This document shows, piece by piece, positions 51,380 to 64,000 of a DNA stretch of 64,000 nt. The DNA is from Certhia americana (lineage: Eukaryota; Chordata; Aves; Passeriformes; Certhiidae), in contig CM031864.1 in NCBI GenBank assembly GCA_018697195.1, positions 17,706,531-17,770,530 on the forward strand. Reading direction: 5' to 3'. The translations under genes were made by a program, and so were the position numbers. Each line of letters opens with the position of its first letter. The first letter of the stretch is position 1. A model generated the notes under the pieces. The model did not search any database. It saw only the letters and a list, made by a program, of their open reading frames with translations, and was not told the DNA's origin.

Positions 51380-54300
51380 GTACTCTAGGAATAGCGGCGA
51401 TCGTTGTTCAAATATTAGGTTCCTATTTTCAAAGATTTTGCACAATACGATTGTGCATACTTCTGTTTTCTGCATTGTAATTCAAGTGCAGATTATAATA
51501 CAAATATTGCTTAGGGGGCCAATCTTGAAATGGGTGGTGCTGATCCTCGTGGCTACACGTTCAATCCTACTTGTTGCATTTTCTCGGACAGGCTTGAATT
51601 AGTACCATGAGCAGAGTCTCCATCATTTCATTATTGATACATATGTCAGTCCTACACTGCTTGAAGCTGCTATTGATGCGCGCAGAGCAGTGACTGTTAC
51701 ATTTTTTGGTATATTATGCTAGAAAGCTAACGCACTTATGTCTGTAGAATAAATTAGTAATGAATAAAAACTAATATCAGAATTCAGCTACGTGGCCATA
51801 CTACTCTGCACCATTGGTCTACAGGCGTGATGTTCTTTAATTATACGAAGTTATTGCCTGGAAGGGGGTGGGAGAAAATCGGCGAAGAGCAGCGGGTTAT
51901 GTGAAGCGGAGGTCTATGCATAAATTAAGCGTAGGGGGCAAAGCCATTACTTGGTTATTTAATTCTGAGGGATGGTACAGTGGAAGCAAATGGATTTATC
52001 GTATTCCCCATCGGGGCGAATGCATGCATAGAGAATGGAAAATCATATTTTAAAGTAATGATTTTTTGTGTGTTCCCTGCCCGATGTTGTGTAATTGTTC
52101 AGTTGGGTATACAGTTTTATATTGTCCGATAAGGAATATGTCTGATTAATTGTGTGGATAGTCTTGTTTCACTGGGAAAACTACAATACATTCTTGTGCA
52201 ATAAGGCTGTTTGTACACCTTACAATATTGCTAGTTGATGCTGATTGACAGAGCACATTTTCTTTGCTCAGCAGTATGGCTAGCATAAATGATTTGCCTT
52301 GGCTACTAGTGCATGGGCTAACAAAAGTGAGGCACCAGTTATACTTTTTTAAAAGTCAGATGGAAGTTCTCATTTTTCCCCTATTTATAGGCGGGCGTCT
52401 TTAGTTGTCCTTTCAGTCGGTTATCCATAAACGTGTTGATTTCTGTTTGCGGAGATGAGAGGGAAAAAAATGAAAGCAAGTGGCCTTTTCTCTGGCTATG
52501 TAAAGATTCATTCAATAATTAACTGCACTGGAAACGGTGTGAATGGTACTGTTCTTTCCAGTCAAGAAATTGCAGAAAGCTGGGAGAAAGATTATAGAGT
52601 TAGGGATCATTCGCAAGCGTGTTCTGATTTGGGCCACTAATACAATGAAATTTTCCTTCATGCCATTGAAGGAGGAGTGGTGTGGTCATAACTATCATAG
52701 TTTCCTGGTAATTTCTGCTTTAAATAAAAATAAAATCAGACCAGTACCAGATTAAAACTTAAGTTTTTTGGGGGCCTAATGTGAGATGGTTGTGGGGTGG
52801 TGAAATAGGAAGCTATAGTGGAATGTAACGTCTTATGGTCAGATGCAGTAGCTCGCGCAAGCGCTCTGCATGCTGCTGTTTATGGTTAACGGGCCCAGCG
52901 TCTCTGGGGAGCCTGGAGGGTAGGCTGGGGAGTACATCCCCGGGAACTGCTGTGGGGGAGTTTAGGGGCCCAGACAAGCCGAAGTGTCAGGACATCCTAT
53001 TCTTTTGTCTCAGAGTATTTCCCTGAGCCGTGAAGCATGATTAACCCACTCACCACACAGAAGTTATTTATGAACATCAATTTTTTAATATTTGACAGGG
53101 GCATCTTAGAGTGCTGGATGATGGGGAAATTGCATGTGTATAAGGAGGAGGGAGCGAAATTACTTTGGTTGTCAAGCGCAGAGAGATAAACAGTTTTGGC
53201 ACCTTTTTTTGTGGAGTAAAAATCCAGTTTAATATGACAACAGAGACTGCTGCTAGCTAGAGAAAAGGAGTAATGGATCACGCGTCACAGCTGAGGACAG
53301 AGATATTTGGAAGTAATTTGTTTGGTCGCTGCTGAGTTTTGTGGGCAGTGTAACGTGGCTAAGTGAAGACTGCTTCTTGTCTTTAGAGAAATGTGGGCCA
53401 TCACATGGGAGTGCCAGCCTGCCTTTTCTTCTGCGCAGCTCCAAATTACTGATTCAGATTGTTTTTCTGCCAAGATACAGATTCTTAGTTAGACTTGAAA
53501 CTCAGTAGTTCTGTGAAAAGTGAAGCAGAATTAACAAACATACATGGAAACAACTATGTAATATTAGAATTATGTGGTTCAGCTGCGGGCAAAGCAGAAT
53601 TGGGCAGTTGTATCTTTAAAGCTCTTCATTAATGATTCAATGGATGGGGGTAAACAGCTAATATGAAAAGTAAAATTATTTTCTAAGCTAAAAATAATTT
53701 GTGTCAATCATGGGCCGAGAAGTTAGTGGTTTACAGAGGATAGCTACAACATGCAATTCTATCATGAATGCCTTTGGGCTGCAGGGGTTGCGTAAATATT
53801 ACTTGATCTGTCTTTCATATGTTCTAGTCTCTGTAGTTGCATGCCTTTCTCCAACTGATTTTAAAGGATTGATCTCGAATAATAAAAATCTTGAAAAAAA
53901 GGGTACATTTGTTTATTATTTCTCGAGTGCTTAGGGTCCGTTTCCTTCTCCTTGGTAATGGAACCAATGCCACAAATTCTAATGTGCTTATTCTTTTTAA
54001 ACATTTCTGGCAATTCCCGGCAGAGATAGTGGTAGAAACTCTTTCCGCGCTTGTCGTACATGTTTGTTCATTTCACATCCTCATCTGCTGAATTAGTAGG
54101 AGAATTGGCTCAGGATTTACCCTGGGAATCTCGGAAACTAGCAAGAGTGTGCTTAAGCAGGAAGGAAACGGGGGAACAGACTGATGTCGATTTCTCACTA
54201 AGCTAAGAAGTAGTAAGTATATGCTGGGCTAAGACTTGTGGTCTTTATGTTTACTGATTAAAATTTCTTTCAAGTCATCACGTTCTTAATATATACTGTT

Positions 54301-57300
54301 CTACGAATTCCACATTTTGCAATAATTGTCTAGAATGCTTTTAGGCATTCTCTATAACTTCAATCCATCTTCCTGTGTAAGTCATGTTGTGATCCATGAT
54401 TCTTTTACTGATTGCCTTCTAGTTAAGTAAAGGTGAAATGTCACATCTCATGTATGTACTCATGATATCATTATACATGCTTTCTGTTTTTGGAAGAAAT
54501 AGGGTTAAAGTGAATCTCAAATTCAGAAAGTGATCTTGAAAATAGTTGTGCTCCACTATCTAAATTCAAACACTAATAAAACCACTGAATGGTTGGGAAG
54601 AAAATAGGCTTTGTCAACTTGTGGGGACTTTTTGGAGTGGTTTTTCTTCGTCGCTTTGAGGCTAGAATTTTGTGCTAATTCTCAGCTCAAAATGAGAATT
54701 CAGCAATCCTGGGCGAAAATTTGAGGTGGGTGCCGCAAAACAGTATGTTTAGCTGTCGTCAAGTTGCATAATCAGCCTGCTACTTTCCAAATCTAACATG
54801 TTCACTCGCCAAAGATGACTTTCTGCCGACTGGGCTAGCTCTGGTACAGCATGATAGTGTCCTACTCTGGTGCTAGCATCGTCAGAGCCCTGCTCAGTAA
54901 TATTTTTGATTGGCTCCTATTTATTGTGTATATGTTGCTCGTATGAAGGCAGGTATAGCCAGGAGCTGGCTGTGAGTCTAAGTACCTGTCCGCATTTTAC
55001 CACATTTGCGAGAGGCTGAAATTCGCAGAGTTATTATCAATTAGTTTCCTGAGGTTTTGAAGTTACTCGAGAATCTCTGGAACGCATACCTCCAGGTGAC
55101 CCCTGATGGGCTTGCTTTACTTGGTTTGTAAAGGTGTTTTTTCTCAGGGAGACCTAGCTTATGGAATAGAGGATCCTGTTTGTCCTGGGGAAAATCTCTT
55201 GTCCTTGTCTAGAAAATTAACTTCTTTAAATGTGATATTAATTTTGTATTAATGTACGCCCTGATAGCTAGCAGTTTCCTTTCTACTCCTACATGTCTAC
55301 AAATAACTGCAGTAAAACCATCTGATTTTGCTAGGCATTGCTCTAACTAGAAATCAAATATGCTGACAATGTTGAGATGTGTGGCCTATATTTTGCAGAA
55401 TAATATGGAATACTTAGTAAATTGCTTCTGGCATTAGAGTTAAGTAAAAGAAGGTTCATACGTGTCAATCATCAATAAAAATATCTGTATGTATTGATAC
55501 TAACGCATTGAAACTTATTGGATGTATAATTTACGCAATGAGAGGGCCAGAAAAAAAAAAAAATCATTTACGTTCAGATTGCAACTAAGTAGGCTGATAT
55601 TCCCCTAAGGCTTCTGACTTCCATAGATTTAGAATTTGGATCAGTTTTCGGTGCAGTAGAATTAATTATTCATACTTATTATGGGGGCTTTCTAAAGTTG
55701 AAAATTTTAGGCTGCCTAAAGGTTTTTCTAGGGTTCATGTGTATTGATGTCTAAACTGAAGGCAATGTTGGCGCATTAGCAGAAATTCTGAATTTCCTGA
55801 AATAATCATAGAAGTGAAAATCCTGTCAAGCTAAATTTCCAAACTTCGAGCATCAGGACTCTTGCTCTAGTGTCTGTTAAAACTTCACAGTGGACATTTC
55901 TTTGTCAAGTGACCCTGTTTTCAAAAAATTAACGTTGTCATTAGCTCAGTCATCGCAAGAACAAAGGCTGGGCTGCCCAAATTACTGCTGGCATTTATAA
56001 TACGGCTTGGTTGGGACCGTGGATCAGTATGGACTACTCGTGTGACTTAAAAAGTGTTGCAATGCCTGCTTTTTAAAATTTTAGGCATGTGGGCAGCAAT
56101 TTATAGGTATTAATTGACGAGATACTTTAAAGGCATATAAAATAACAAATTATTTTAATTTTTACTTGGTGTTCGACTACTTGTTATATTGGGCATTACA
56201 TCATTCTGATTATTATTAATAGTAAGAATTGTATAAAGTTGTGGGCCTTCTGGTAGAGCTAAGCAAGCAGGTTGATTGATGCTTCGTCAGGGCATTTATA
56301 TGGACATTGCTTTTCCCATTCTCTGTAAAACCATAGAAGTTGAGTGAATTGCAACATTAAGCCAGCTATGAGGAATTATTACAAATATTTCTCCATTCAT
56401 TACCCTGAATCTCAATATATGTGCTGCTTGTTGTAATGTTTTCAGTATATAATAGCAATCTACCTGAATTTCATGTGGCGCAGACTTCAACTGTAACTTA
56501 TGGCGGCCATATGAAAATTACCACTGTGGAATTTCATCCTTCAGATCTAAAATGTGGACAGGGTCGTATGACGGCATCACGCTGGCAAAACATACACTAA
56601 GGTCACAGCACAGGCATGTGGCAGCTTTGTGGATCATTTTGTGATCCCCATGGACAGCTGCAAGGCATCTTCTGTGTGACTACTCCTTTAACATTTTGCT
56701 CGCATGGAGTTATATTCACCTGTGAGTCTTCGGCTGCAGCTGTTTATTTTGATATTCCTGTGTTAATATTATTGTAGGCTCAATGATTCATATCCATCTG
56801 AAAAAGTATTGCATGGTCCTTTCATATGGAAAATAAACGAGCTAAGCCTAGATAAATTGTGATGCAAGGAACATTATGCTGAAAGGTGATAACTTGGGAA
56901 TCAAAAATTTATTGATTGGAATTAAGTAGTTTTGGTTTTTGTTTGCTATGATATATGAGACTTAGAAGTATTTATTATTTTATAGATTATTATATTGCGT
57001 TTTTAATTCCCGCCACCGACTTATAAAATTATTTCAAGCAATAATTGAGGGAAAACCTAAAAAATTCATATGCGCCTCAGAGGGGGAGTTATTTCAGGTG
57101 GCTTTCAAAACATTTCTTTTTTATTGGTAGGCTTTGTAGGCATTATTTGCAAGAAAAATACTCTTTGACAAGGATTTAACACCTGTCGGGCTTTTCTAGT
57201 TGCATGAGAAAAACTCCGTTAGCATGTCAATGATCACGGTTTCGTTCCAATCCCGGGCGCTATCCAAAATGAGTCTTTTTTCGCGTGACTCCAGGCTGCC

Positions 57301-57405
57301 TACTCTACCCCTTTCGCGAACACCCGTCAGTTTGTGATATACATGGTAATAATGCATTGATTTCAACAATAGGCAAACAATCGTTGTTTAGCATTCCGTG
57401 TGTTC
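51380..57405. other. AT-rich DNA with unusually high CpG, no gene recognised
   Basis: About 6 kb, AT-rich yet keeping many CpG dinucleotides: 14 in 54601-55200, against 2 in the similarly AT-rich 36001-36600. I found no exon with a known protein motif, no RNA gene and no known repeat. Frames such as 51868-52053 or 52455-52640 show no coding sign. Confidence 0.6.
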
Positions 57406-57410
57406 GGCGC

Positions 57411-57434
57411 GGGGGGGGGGGGGGGGGGGGGGGG
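57411..57434 (+). repeat. Run of 24 Gs
   Basis: An uninterrupted G homopolymer at the exact switch from AT-rich to CpG-island sequence. It is G-quadruplex-prone, and its true length is doubtful in any assembly. Confidence 0.95.
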
Positions 57435-57988
57435 CGCGGTGGCGAGGGGTCGAGCCGTGGCCGCTGCAGCCGGCGCAGCCTAGGCTCCGTGACTGCAGCT
57501 CTGTCCTTGGGGAGCGGCGGGGTATGCCCTGCTAGGCTCGGCCGGACTCAGTCAGCCCTCGGGGGGGGGCCCCGCCGTCGTGTCTGGTTAAGTGAGTAGC
57601 AACGCTGGCGGCGGCGGGCGCTCCGGGCGGCGACAACCTTTCCCCCGGGGTGTCGGCCGCTTTCGGAGCTTCGGCGGTGCATAAGGCGGCCAGCGCTCTG
57701 CGCGGCGTCGGTCTGCTGCTCGCCGCGGCGCCAGCCGGTGCCCGCTCCCTCTCCGCCCTCCGGGCAGTCTGCTCTCCTCCGCGGCTCCGCCTCCTCAGGC
57801 GCAGGCGGGAGCTGGGAGCTGGCAGCGACGTCGTTGCTCAACCTGCCGCCCTCTTCTCCCAGTGACCGTAGGGCACGCGGCGCTGCGCATGGGGTCTCCG
57901 CGTTCTGCTGACCAGGCCCGCCAAATACCCCCTGACGCTCCGGCCGCCTGTGTCCGAGTTGCCGGGCTCATACCTCCGCGGAGCAGCC

Positions 57989-58016
57989 ATGAGGCTGGTG
58001 CACGGAGGGCGTGTGG
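57989..58016 (+). CDS. Possible first coding exon of an unidentified gene (MRLVHGGRV...)
   Basis: In the CpG island an ATG with a good context (gcagccatgagg) opens nine codons, MRLVHGGRV, ending in phase 1 at a strong donor (GTGAGT at 58017). This is the usual form of a short first coding exon in a CpG-island gene. I do not recognise the peptide, and no matching second exon could be identified downstream in the window. It could equally be untranslated leader or chance. Confidence 0.25.
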
Positions 58017-59479
58017 GTGAGTGGCGGCTCTCCCTCTCCTTGTGTCTGAGATTCGCCGGACCTTCCCTTGTCTGCTCGGGACAGAAAAGGAAAAAAAAGC
58101 TGCAGCTGGGCCCGGGGTAGGGCGCGGATCGCCCGCGCAGGCCGAGCGGCGGCTGTGCTTTGTTCGGCTCTGGTGGCTCGGGGCCGGTAGGCAGGGGCGG
58201 GGGGCCGGGGGGCTGCGGGGCGTCGCTGGCTGAGGGCGGCGGCATCACGTGCCGGGGGGCTCCGGCGGCTGGCAGAGGGGGGCGGCGGCAGCCGCAGTGG
58301 CCGGGGGGCTCGCGGGCTGGCGGAAGGGGTGGGGCGGCAGCACCCCAGGGGGCGCTGGGGGCTCCGGCGCTGCGGAGGGCGTCCGGCAGCTTCTGCGGGC
58401 GGGGGGGCTCCGGCGCTGGCGGAGGCGGCGGCACCGGGCGGGGGGGGGGGCTCGGACGGTTGCGGCGCTGGTCGAGGGCGGTCGGCAAGCCGGCCGCGGG
58501 GCCGCGTTGCGCGCGCGCGGCCATGGCGGTCCGCGGGGGGCGGCCCCGTGCGCCTCTCCGCCCGCGGTCACGGTCGGGATGCGCGGTCGCTTTGTGTGTC
58601 GGTTTCTCGCATGAGGCGATCGCGGCCGACCTGGCTGGGCGGCGGGGCCCTTCGACCAGTGCTCGGCGGCGGGCCCTCAAGGGGCCGTGCTCCGCGGCGG
58701 GGCTCGGCTGCACCGTGCCCCGGCGGGGTCGCTGCACCGATGCGCGCGCGGTCGGGGCCCTCACCCGGTGCTCCGCAGGCGTTGGCTGCTCACGTGTCTC
58801 CCGGGCGGGCCGCCCACGGCGTGCTCTGCTGCTCATAGCGGGGGCCCTCACCGGTGGCATCACGGGCGGCGGCCCGGGGCGGGGTCGCCAGGCGCGGTCT
58901 CGGGCAACCGCCCGCACCGGGCAGCCTTGGGGCAAGGCTGGGGCGGGCGCAGATGCTGGGCTGCTGGCCGTCACTGAAACCGCCCGGCTGCTCCGGTAGC
59001 AAAGGTCGTTTTCAGCAGCTGCCGGCGCCTACCTAGAAGCAGCTACTACATGTCAGTCTTCTTTGTCTGTATAAAGTACCGCCCGCACGATTATTGGCTA
59101 ATCGCCGCATTGTGTTTGTTTTTAAACACGAAAGAAGTTGGCAGTAAGCAACAGGCAGTTTCTGTCTCTTTCTAGGTCTTTCCTTGACGCTCCGCTCTTC
59201 CGGCGAGGGGCCCTTGGTCTGTATCCGCGAGCAGGGCAGGGTACAGGGGGCTGCTCCCGGGGGCGAGTGGCGCCGGTCATCAGCCAAGCAGCAGCCTTGC
59301 CTGGGCTCGCAGTGTCTGGGCTGCCTGTGTCCCTTGTCAGGTTTGCGCTGCTAGTTGCCGCTGGCGGGGCTGGAGGTCTAACCCTGACGTGGTAAAAGCT
59401 TAGGCGATAAATAAAGAGCAGTACCAAGGAGGGTTTAACGTCGCCCGCTTTAAATGCCGCCGCGCCGCTCTATTTATTT

Positions 59480-62400
59480 ATTTGCCTTTTAAAGACTGTG
59501 TAAGCAGAGAGCTTGTGGCTAATAAAAAAATAATTACAGAATGTCTAAACGTCTGGCCCGTGGAATCTGCTTATATTGCTGGGATCGCTAGTCATTATAG
59601 TGGTTTTTTTTGGTTTTTTTTTTTTTTTTTTTGTATTCAATTTTTCTTTTTTTTTGCTATTTGCTTTGAATTAAATCCCTGTAGGGGGGGGGTTGCAGTA
59701 TTTTGTAGGGCGCAGGGCTGTAGTTGCTCTGGGTGGCTATCTGCTGCACGCCCACGAGAGGCAGGTGTTATGCTCCAGCGGAGCCGGGGCGGCTGTGGGC
59801 GGCTCGGCAGAGCGGGTGGCCTGGAGTGGGAGGCGGGGCCAGCGCAGCTCCTGAAGGCACCTGAATGCTAAGTTGTGTCTGATATGGCCAATGAAGATGT
59901 TATAGCATGCACGTGTGACTACGTGGAGAATCCTGATTTATTAGGTACTTTAGGGCTTAACTTCGGTGGTTTGCGCAGTACCATTGTCACTTTACTATAT
60001 TTGTAGGCAGGGGCGGTGAGAATTTCGCTAAGACAAAATATGCATGTTCTTAAGTTACTGAGGGTAACACTACCTCTCAGCTAGCTGCTGTAGCAGCCAT
60101 TTAAATCATAAATTGTGTTAGTCATTGGGCTGTGAAAGTATGGTAGTAGCTGGTGTTTACATTGGCCACACACTGCTGCATGAACTTCATGGTTAGAGAG
60201 GTGAGTGTCGCTTGAGGAGTAGGTGGGGTTTGGGCATTTGGGTGAGTGGCATCTTGGCTCGTATAGGCACGGCAAATATGTATTTGGCTTTAGAAAGCGA
60301 TTTTATTATGTGGGGCTCACTCACATCTGGCTCACTTTCATAACCGCTATTACTTGTTTTTTTTGGTTCAGGCTTCTAAATGACGTGTGGAAGGTTTTAT
60401 TAGCTTTGTCTTGTGTGTCAGATTTGTAGAAAGTGTTTGTGCTCTGTTTAAGTAAAACATATTCTACAAGTATGTATTTTGGACATTCAGATTTCTTTTA
60501 AAGATAGGCATTACTCATATCAGCTGTCTGTGAAACTAGGTCTGAAGTTATTAGAGCGGCTACTGTATTTTCTTTGTCTTGCTCTGAGATTCATCAGTCG
60601 TATGCTTATGCATATAGTTGGAAGAAATAATGCTCGCATGAATTTCAAGCTGAAAGTTTTACTGCAGTAGCTTTTATTTTAGGCAAATTTTGCTTGATAT
60701 CTGGAGATGGACCTGCAACTTTACCCTCCATGCTAAGCTCAATCTGCATGAGTGGTCTGTTTGTAAGCTATATAATTCTAGACTTTGACATCAGCAAAGT
60801 TTTTTAAAAACATTATTGTTACCTTTAAATTTTTTAATTGAATCGAATCATACTTTAAAGCATTAAAGAAACATCTACTATGTTTATAAATCAAAACTGT
60901 TTCTAGTTGAATATGTTCAGCTTCAATTCACTTATCTGTGAAAAGATATTTAGACTCTGAAGGCGTCCTACACCACTTTTGTGCTGGCAAGTGAAAGATT
61001 ACTATTTTGAGGATCTGGCACAAAATCAATTCATTACGAATTATCTTAATCCCTGCGTTAAAATCACAAGGTAAGCAAAAAAAAACAGTTTGTGGGTCTT
61101 CAAAGAGCATGGCTTCTGGAACATGGGCACACAGGTTAAAAGGAGCTCTTGGACACGCTGTGTTGTGGGGTATGCATCCGGCTCCAGGGGTGGTTCCTGC
61201 TGTTGATCAGTGTGAGGTTCGGCGGCAGTCTGGAGCTGCCTGTTTGCAGAGGCAGGCCGAGGGCTGCCGAGAACTCCGCTGAGTTCAGTCCCTAGCTGTC
61301 AGATAACTCTTCTGCTCGGTTTTTCTGGACATTCCTCATTGGGCGCTAAAGTCGCCTCCTTCATTACAGTGCATTTCACCTCATAAAGTAGGAATTTTTC
61401 AGGGTTACGACGGTATCCAGTTCTGAGTATTTCAACAAAAAACTCATGTACTTGTGTGTGAATGGCTTTTGCTAATTCTTAAAGCAAATTTGATGATTCG
61501 TATCAGGCTTTTAAAATATCTCCTTAACAGCTGCATTTCGTCCCTGAAGTTATACTCGTAGCTGTTTTTGATAGCTGTATGGTCACTTGGATTCACAGTT
61601 CTTGAGGTATTTTTAAATTGATTGCGGAGGAGTTTTTCACTGCATGCTGTTGGATGTGGGGATAATATGCTCCGACTTTTCTGCTTTTCTATCTTATTAC
61701 AATATAAAATTTTGATTGATGCATTTGAAAGTATGTGTAATCATTGATGGTCACTCTGGCTTAACATAACTCCTTATGGATGGCCACACAAGACGCATAA
61801 GATATTTTGGTGAAACTGCATTGGGGCATAAGCTGATTCTCCTAGGATTGAACAGAGTAATAAACTGGCTAAGTCTCTATTCTAATTCAGTTAGTATATT
61901 TTCTGAGAATTTTGGCTGTTGGGGTGTCATTTTTCTATCTCTAGTATATAATTTTTTCTATAGGTACATTTGTAAGAGGGCAGTAATACATCTGAGAAGG
62001 AGGGCACTAATCTCAAGTAGGGCAGTGGTCTCGACTGCATTTAGTAATAAGAAAATTGGCTGCTGTTATATTTAGGTACAGGTACTTTCAGATAACCTTT
62101 TTGTAGTTTGTCATGGTCTTTTTTTGCCCAACATACTTGGCACTCGTTACGTTGCACCACCCTAAATGAACAGCATAGGAGGTTTATATCAATGAAGTTG
62201 TGGTATGGGCTTGCATTTTTTTTTGCTGTTATAAAGTGGTCTGTCTGAGCTATCTTCAAACTGTGCTGAAATATCCAAGGCAAGAGTAGAATAGATGTGT
62301 GTTAAAAATGGGGGTGAAGGCATGGGGTGTTACTAAACTTTAAATTAATTTGGAAATAAAATGATAGATATATGGTATCGTTTAAGACTCCTTCTTCAGG

Positions 62401-64000
62401 CATGAGCCTCTGTTCATGTGTGTATGTTTTCTGTGCATCTGGAGTTTTTTTGTGTGCAGGTGTGAATTGTAGCAAATAGCATTTAATCGTAGAATATTTC
62501 AAAAATACTCTGGTTATTGTCAATCTTGGGTTATTGTGGCTGTTAAATTGATCTGTAGTGTCATTGCTTTGAGATGGCTAAAGGCGCTACTAAACTTTGT
62601 GTAGCTGATAATGAAGTTCTTGGTGTAATGAGAGGAGGCCCGCTGTGATTGCAGGCTCTGTATGGCTTCTTCTTTGAAAATTAATTAAGAGTTTGTAGCT
62701 GTCGTCTTTAAAACGAAAAACAACCATGAGAGGATGTTTTTTGACATTGTGCTACACGTTCTGTGTTCCGCCAGGCTCGCCTGTGAACCCCTTAATAGCA
62801 TTTGGGCAGAAAAGAGTTTGAATACCACTGTCATGAACATTTCAGTCTGTAGAAGCAGTCTAGCCTATCTGTTTGGGCTCACCTCTTTATAAATATTTAA
62901 AACAGAAATTTTGCTTGAGGGCTTTGGGCTGAGATTGCAGAAGCTCTGCTAAAATGAAATGGCTAATAGAAGATTTAATGATTAGGCTATTGTGTGCACT
63001 CCTTGGGGCCCAGCATCAATCACATGCTTTTTATAATTAAAGAATACACTGTTGTCTGTAGAGTAGTATGTTTAGAAATTAGTATTTTGGACGCAAAGAG
63101 AGATCAAAGTATAATTTGGTGATGTTGGCTTCCTTTTATATTGCTTTCGCTTAAACAAAATTCTAGTGGATGTGCTTAACCGGGGCAAGTTCTGTCTTTT
63201 AAAAATATATAAATAACTTGGTTGCATGCAGCTAAATTTTTCTCACAGGCTATTAAAAATTCTTATGCTTTCAGTCGCTGCTTCAGATATTGTATCTGTC
63301 TTGCTTTAAATCGAGTCCTCTTGTTGAGATGAATCATTGGCCGATTTTGTCTAATCTTTAAAAAGTTGTCAGTGTAATTATACAATGGAAAGCATTCACA
63401 GAATGTAAGTATAAAGAGGTGTCAAAAAAGGCGCTGTTATGTATGGGCAGCCATTCTGTTGATAAGTAAATTTATTGTCTTTTGTGTTCAATTAGATTAG
63501 AAAATTTATTTTTAGCTAATAAGATATTTTTTCCAGGGCAAAAAAAAAGTTTTGAGCACTTGCAAGCTGATAACCATTTCCTCCCTTTAGTGTGAGGTCG
63601 TGTAGTTAGCTAGGCATTGTTAATTCGATAAAAAACAGTGTAAGGAATTCTAATATCAACTATATCCGCAGGTGAAGTTCTTATGTGTCTTTGAATCTTA
63701 TGTATTATTTGTAACTGGTCTAGAGGGCTTTTTATTTTGTTAAACTATATATGTGCTCACACATATACTCGTTAAGACAGTACTTCTCTATTTAACAGGG
63801 GGAATGTTTGAACCGTTGTTTTCTGGTTTTATCTGATGCCTCAGATTTCTGTCCGTCATGCTTATTCCGCAAAGATTGCAGAAAAGTGCTATTCTGTGTA
63901 GATTGCTCTCGGGGGGGCATCAGTACTCTTGTGTGTGGTTCTGCAAATGTTTGTGGGCCAAAGAATGTGTCCCCCTTGTTTTGGCTCAAAGTATAGGATT
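59480..64000. other. AT-rich, CpG-retaining DNA downstream of the CpG island, possibly intron
   Basis: No exon is recognised. A T run occurs at about 59606-59632 and small G runs near 59685. The frame at 61776-62075 (99 codons, MDGHTRRIRYF...) has no known motif and no splice context. If the island at 57.4-59.0 kb starts a + strand gene, this would be its first intron. Confidence 0.5.

Larger units (their letters stand above)
57405..59010. promoter_or_regulatory. Strong CpG island, probable promoter of an unidentified gene
   Basis: GC-rich, CpG-dense sequence begins abruptly at the G run (57411-57434) and continues to about 59010, with weaker CpG-rich sequence to about 59480. An imperfect repeat of gggggctccggcg words lies in 58250-58460. 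Long open frames on both strands (up to 378 codons, minus strand) are expected from stop-poor GC sequence and show no domain. In human the gene after DR1 is FNBP1L (from memory), but its known start, MSWGTELW, is not in this island. Confidence 0.75.

Noticed and set aside
57838..58999. Open frames of 378 (minus) and 279 (plus) codons in the CpG island
   Set aside because: They are Arg/Pro/Gly/Ala-rich low-complexity products without motifs or homology, and are expected by chance in GC-rich DNA with few stops.
61776..62075. 99-codon + strand frame in the CpG-retaining region
   Set aside because: No family signature, and composition like translated AT-rich non-coding DNA.

Overview
This is a 64 kb piece of a vertebrate nuclear genome, most likely a bird or another sauropsid. 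The genes are split into small exons with consensus GT-AG junctions. An intron carries the 3' end of a CR1-type LINE, and the intergenic DNA is AT-rich. The gene order CCDC18 - DR1 matches the human 1p22 neighbourhood as I remember it. One scaffold gap of 100 Ns lies at 28421-28520. I see no bacterial or viral genes, no tRNA or rRNA, and no CRISPR array.

Layout, all genes on the + strand. (1) 1-370: a GC-rich CpG-dense edge that includes a 28-bp minisatellite. (2) 634-19347: CCDC18, a long coiled-coil protein reconstructed here as 23 coding-region exons with consistent phases. Its last recognisable exon carries a one-base frameshift. The C-terminal exons known from human are not recognisable downstream. 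(3) 25087-32234: a complete six-exon short-chain dehydrogenase of the RDH8/17-beta-HSD type (316 aa), with one GC-AG intron and possible photoreceptor-type sites upstream. (4) 34528-43667: DR1 (NC2-beta), complete at 176 aa in three coding exons, driven from a CpG island with ETS-like motifs. (5) About 45.7-50.6 kb: AT-rich spacer. (6) About 50.6-51.2 kb: a G-rich, almost A-free degenerate repeat, then an A-run and a short hairpin. (7) 51.4-64 kb: AT-rich DNA that keeps far more CpG than the first 50 kb. It surrounds a strong CpG island (about 57.4-59.0 kb) that begins at a run of 24 Gs and holds one possible first coding exon I cannot assign.

The three genes do unrelated jobs: a centrosome-associated scaffold, retinoid or steroid reduction, and TBP repression. 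They are linked only by position. I found no new biological system. The points most worth checking are the CCDC18 truncation, the change in CpG level near 50.4-51.4 kb (real chromatin property or assembly join), the unassigned CpG-island promoter, and the RDH8-like gene with its GC-AG intron. Comparisons with human proteins are from memory, not from a search.
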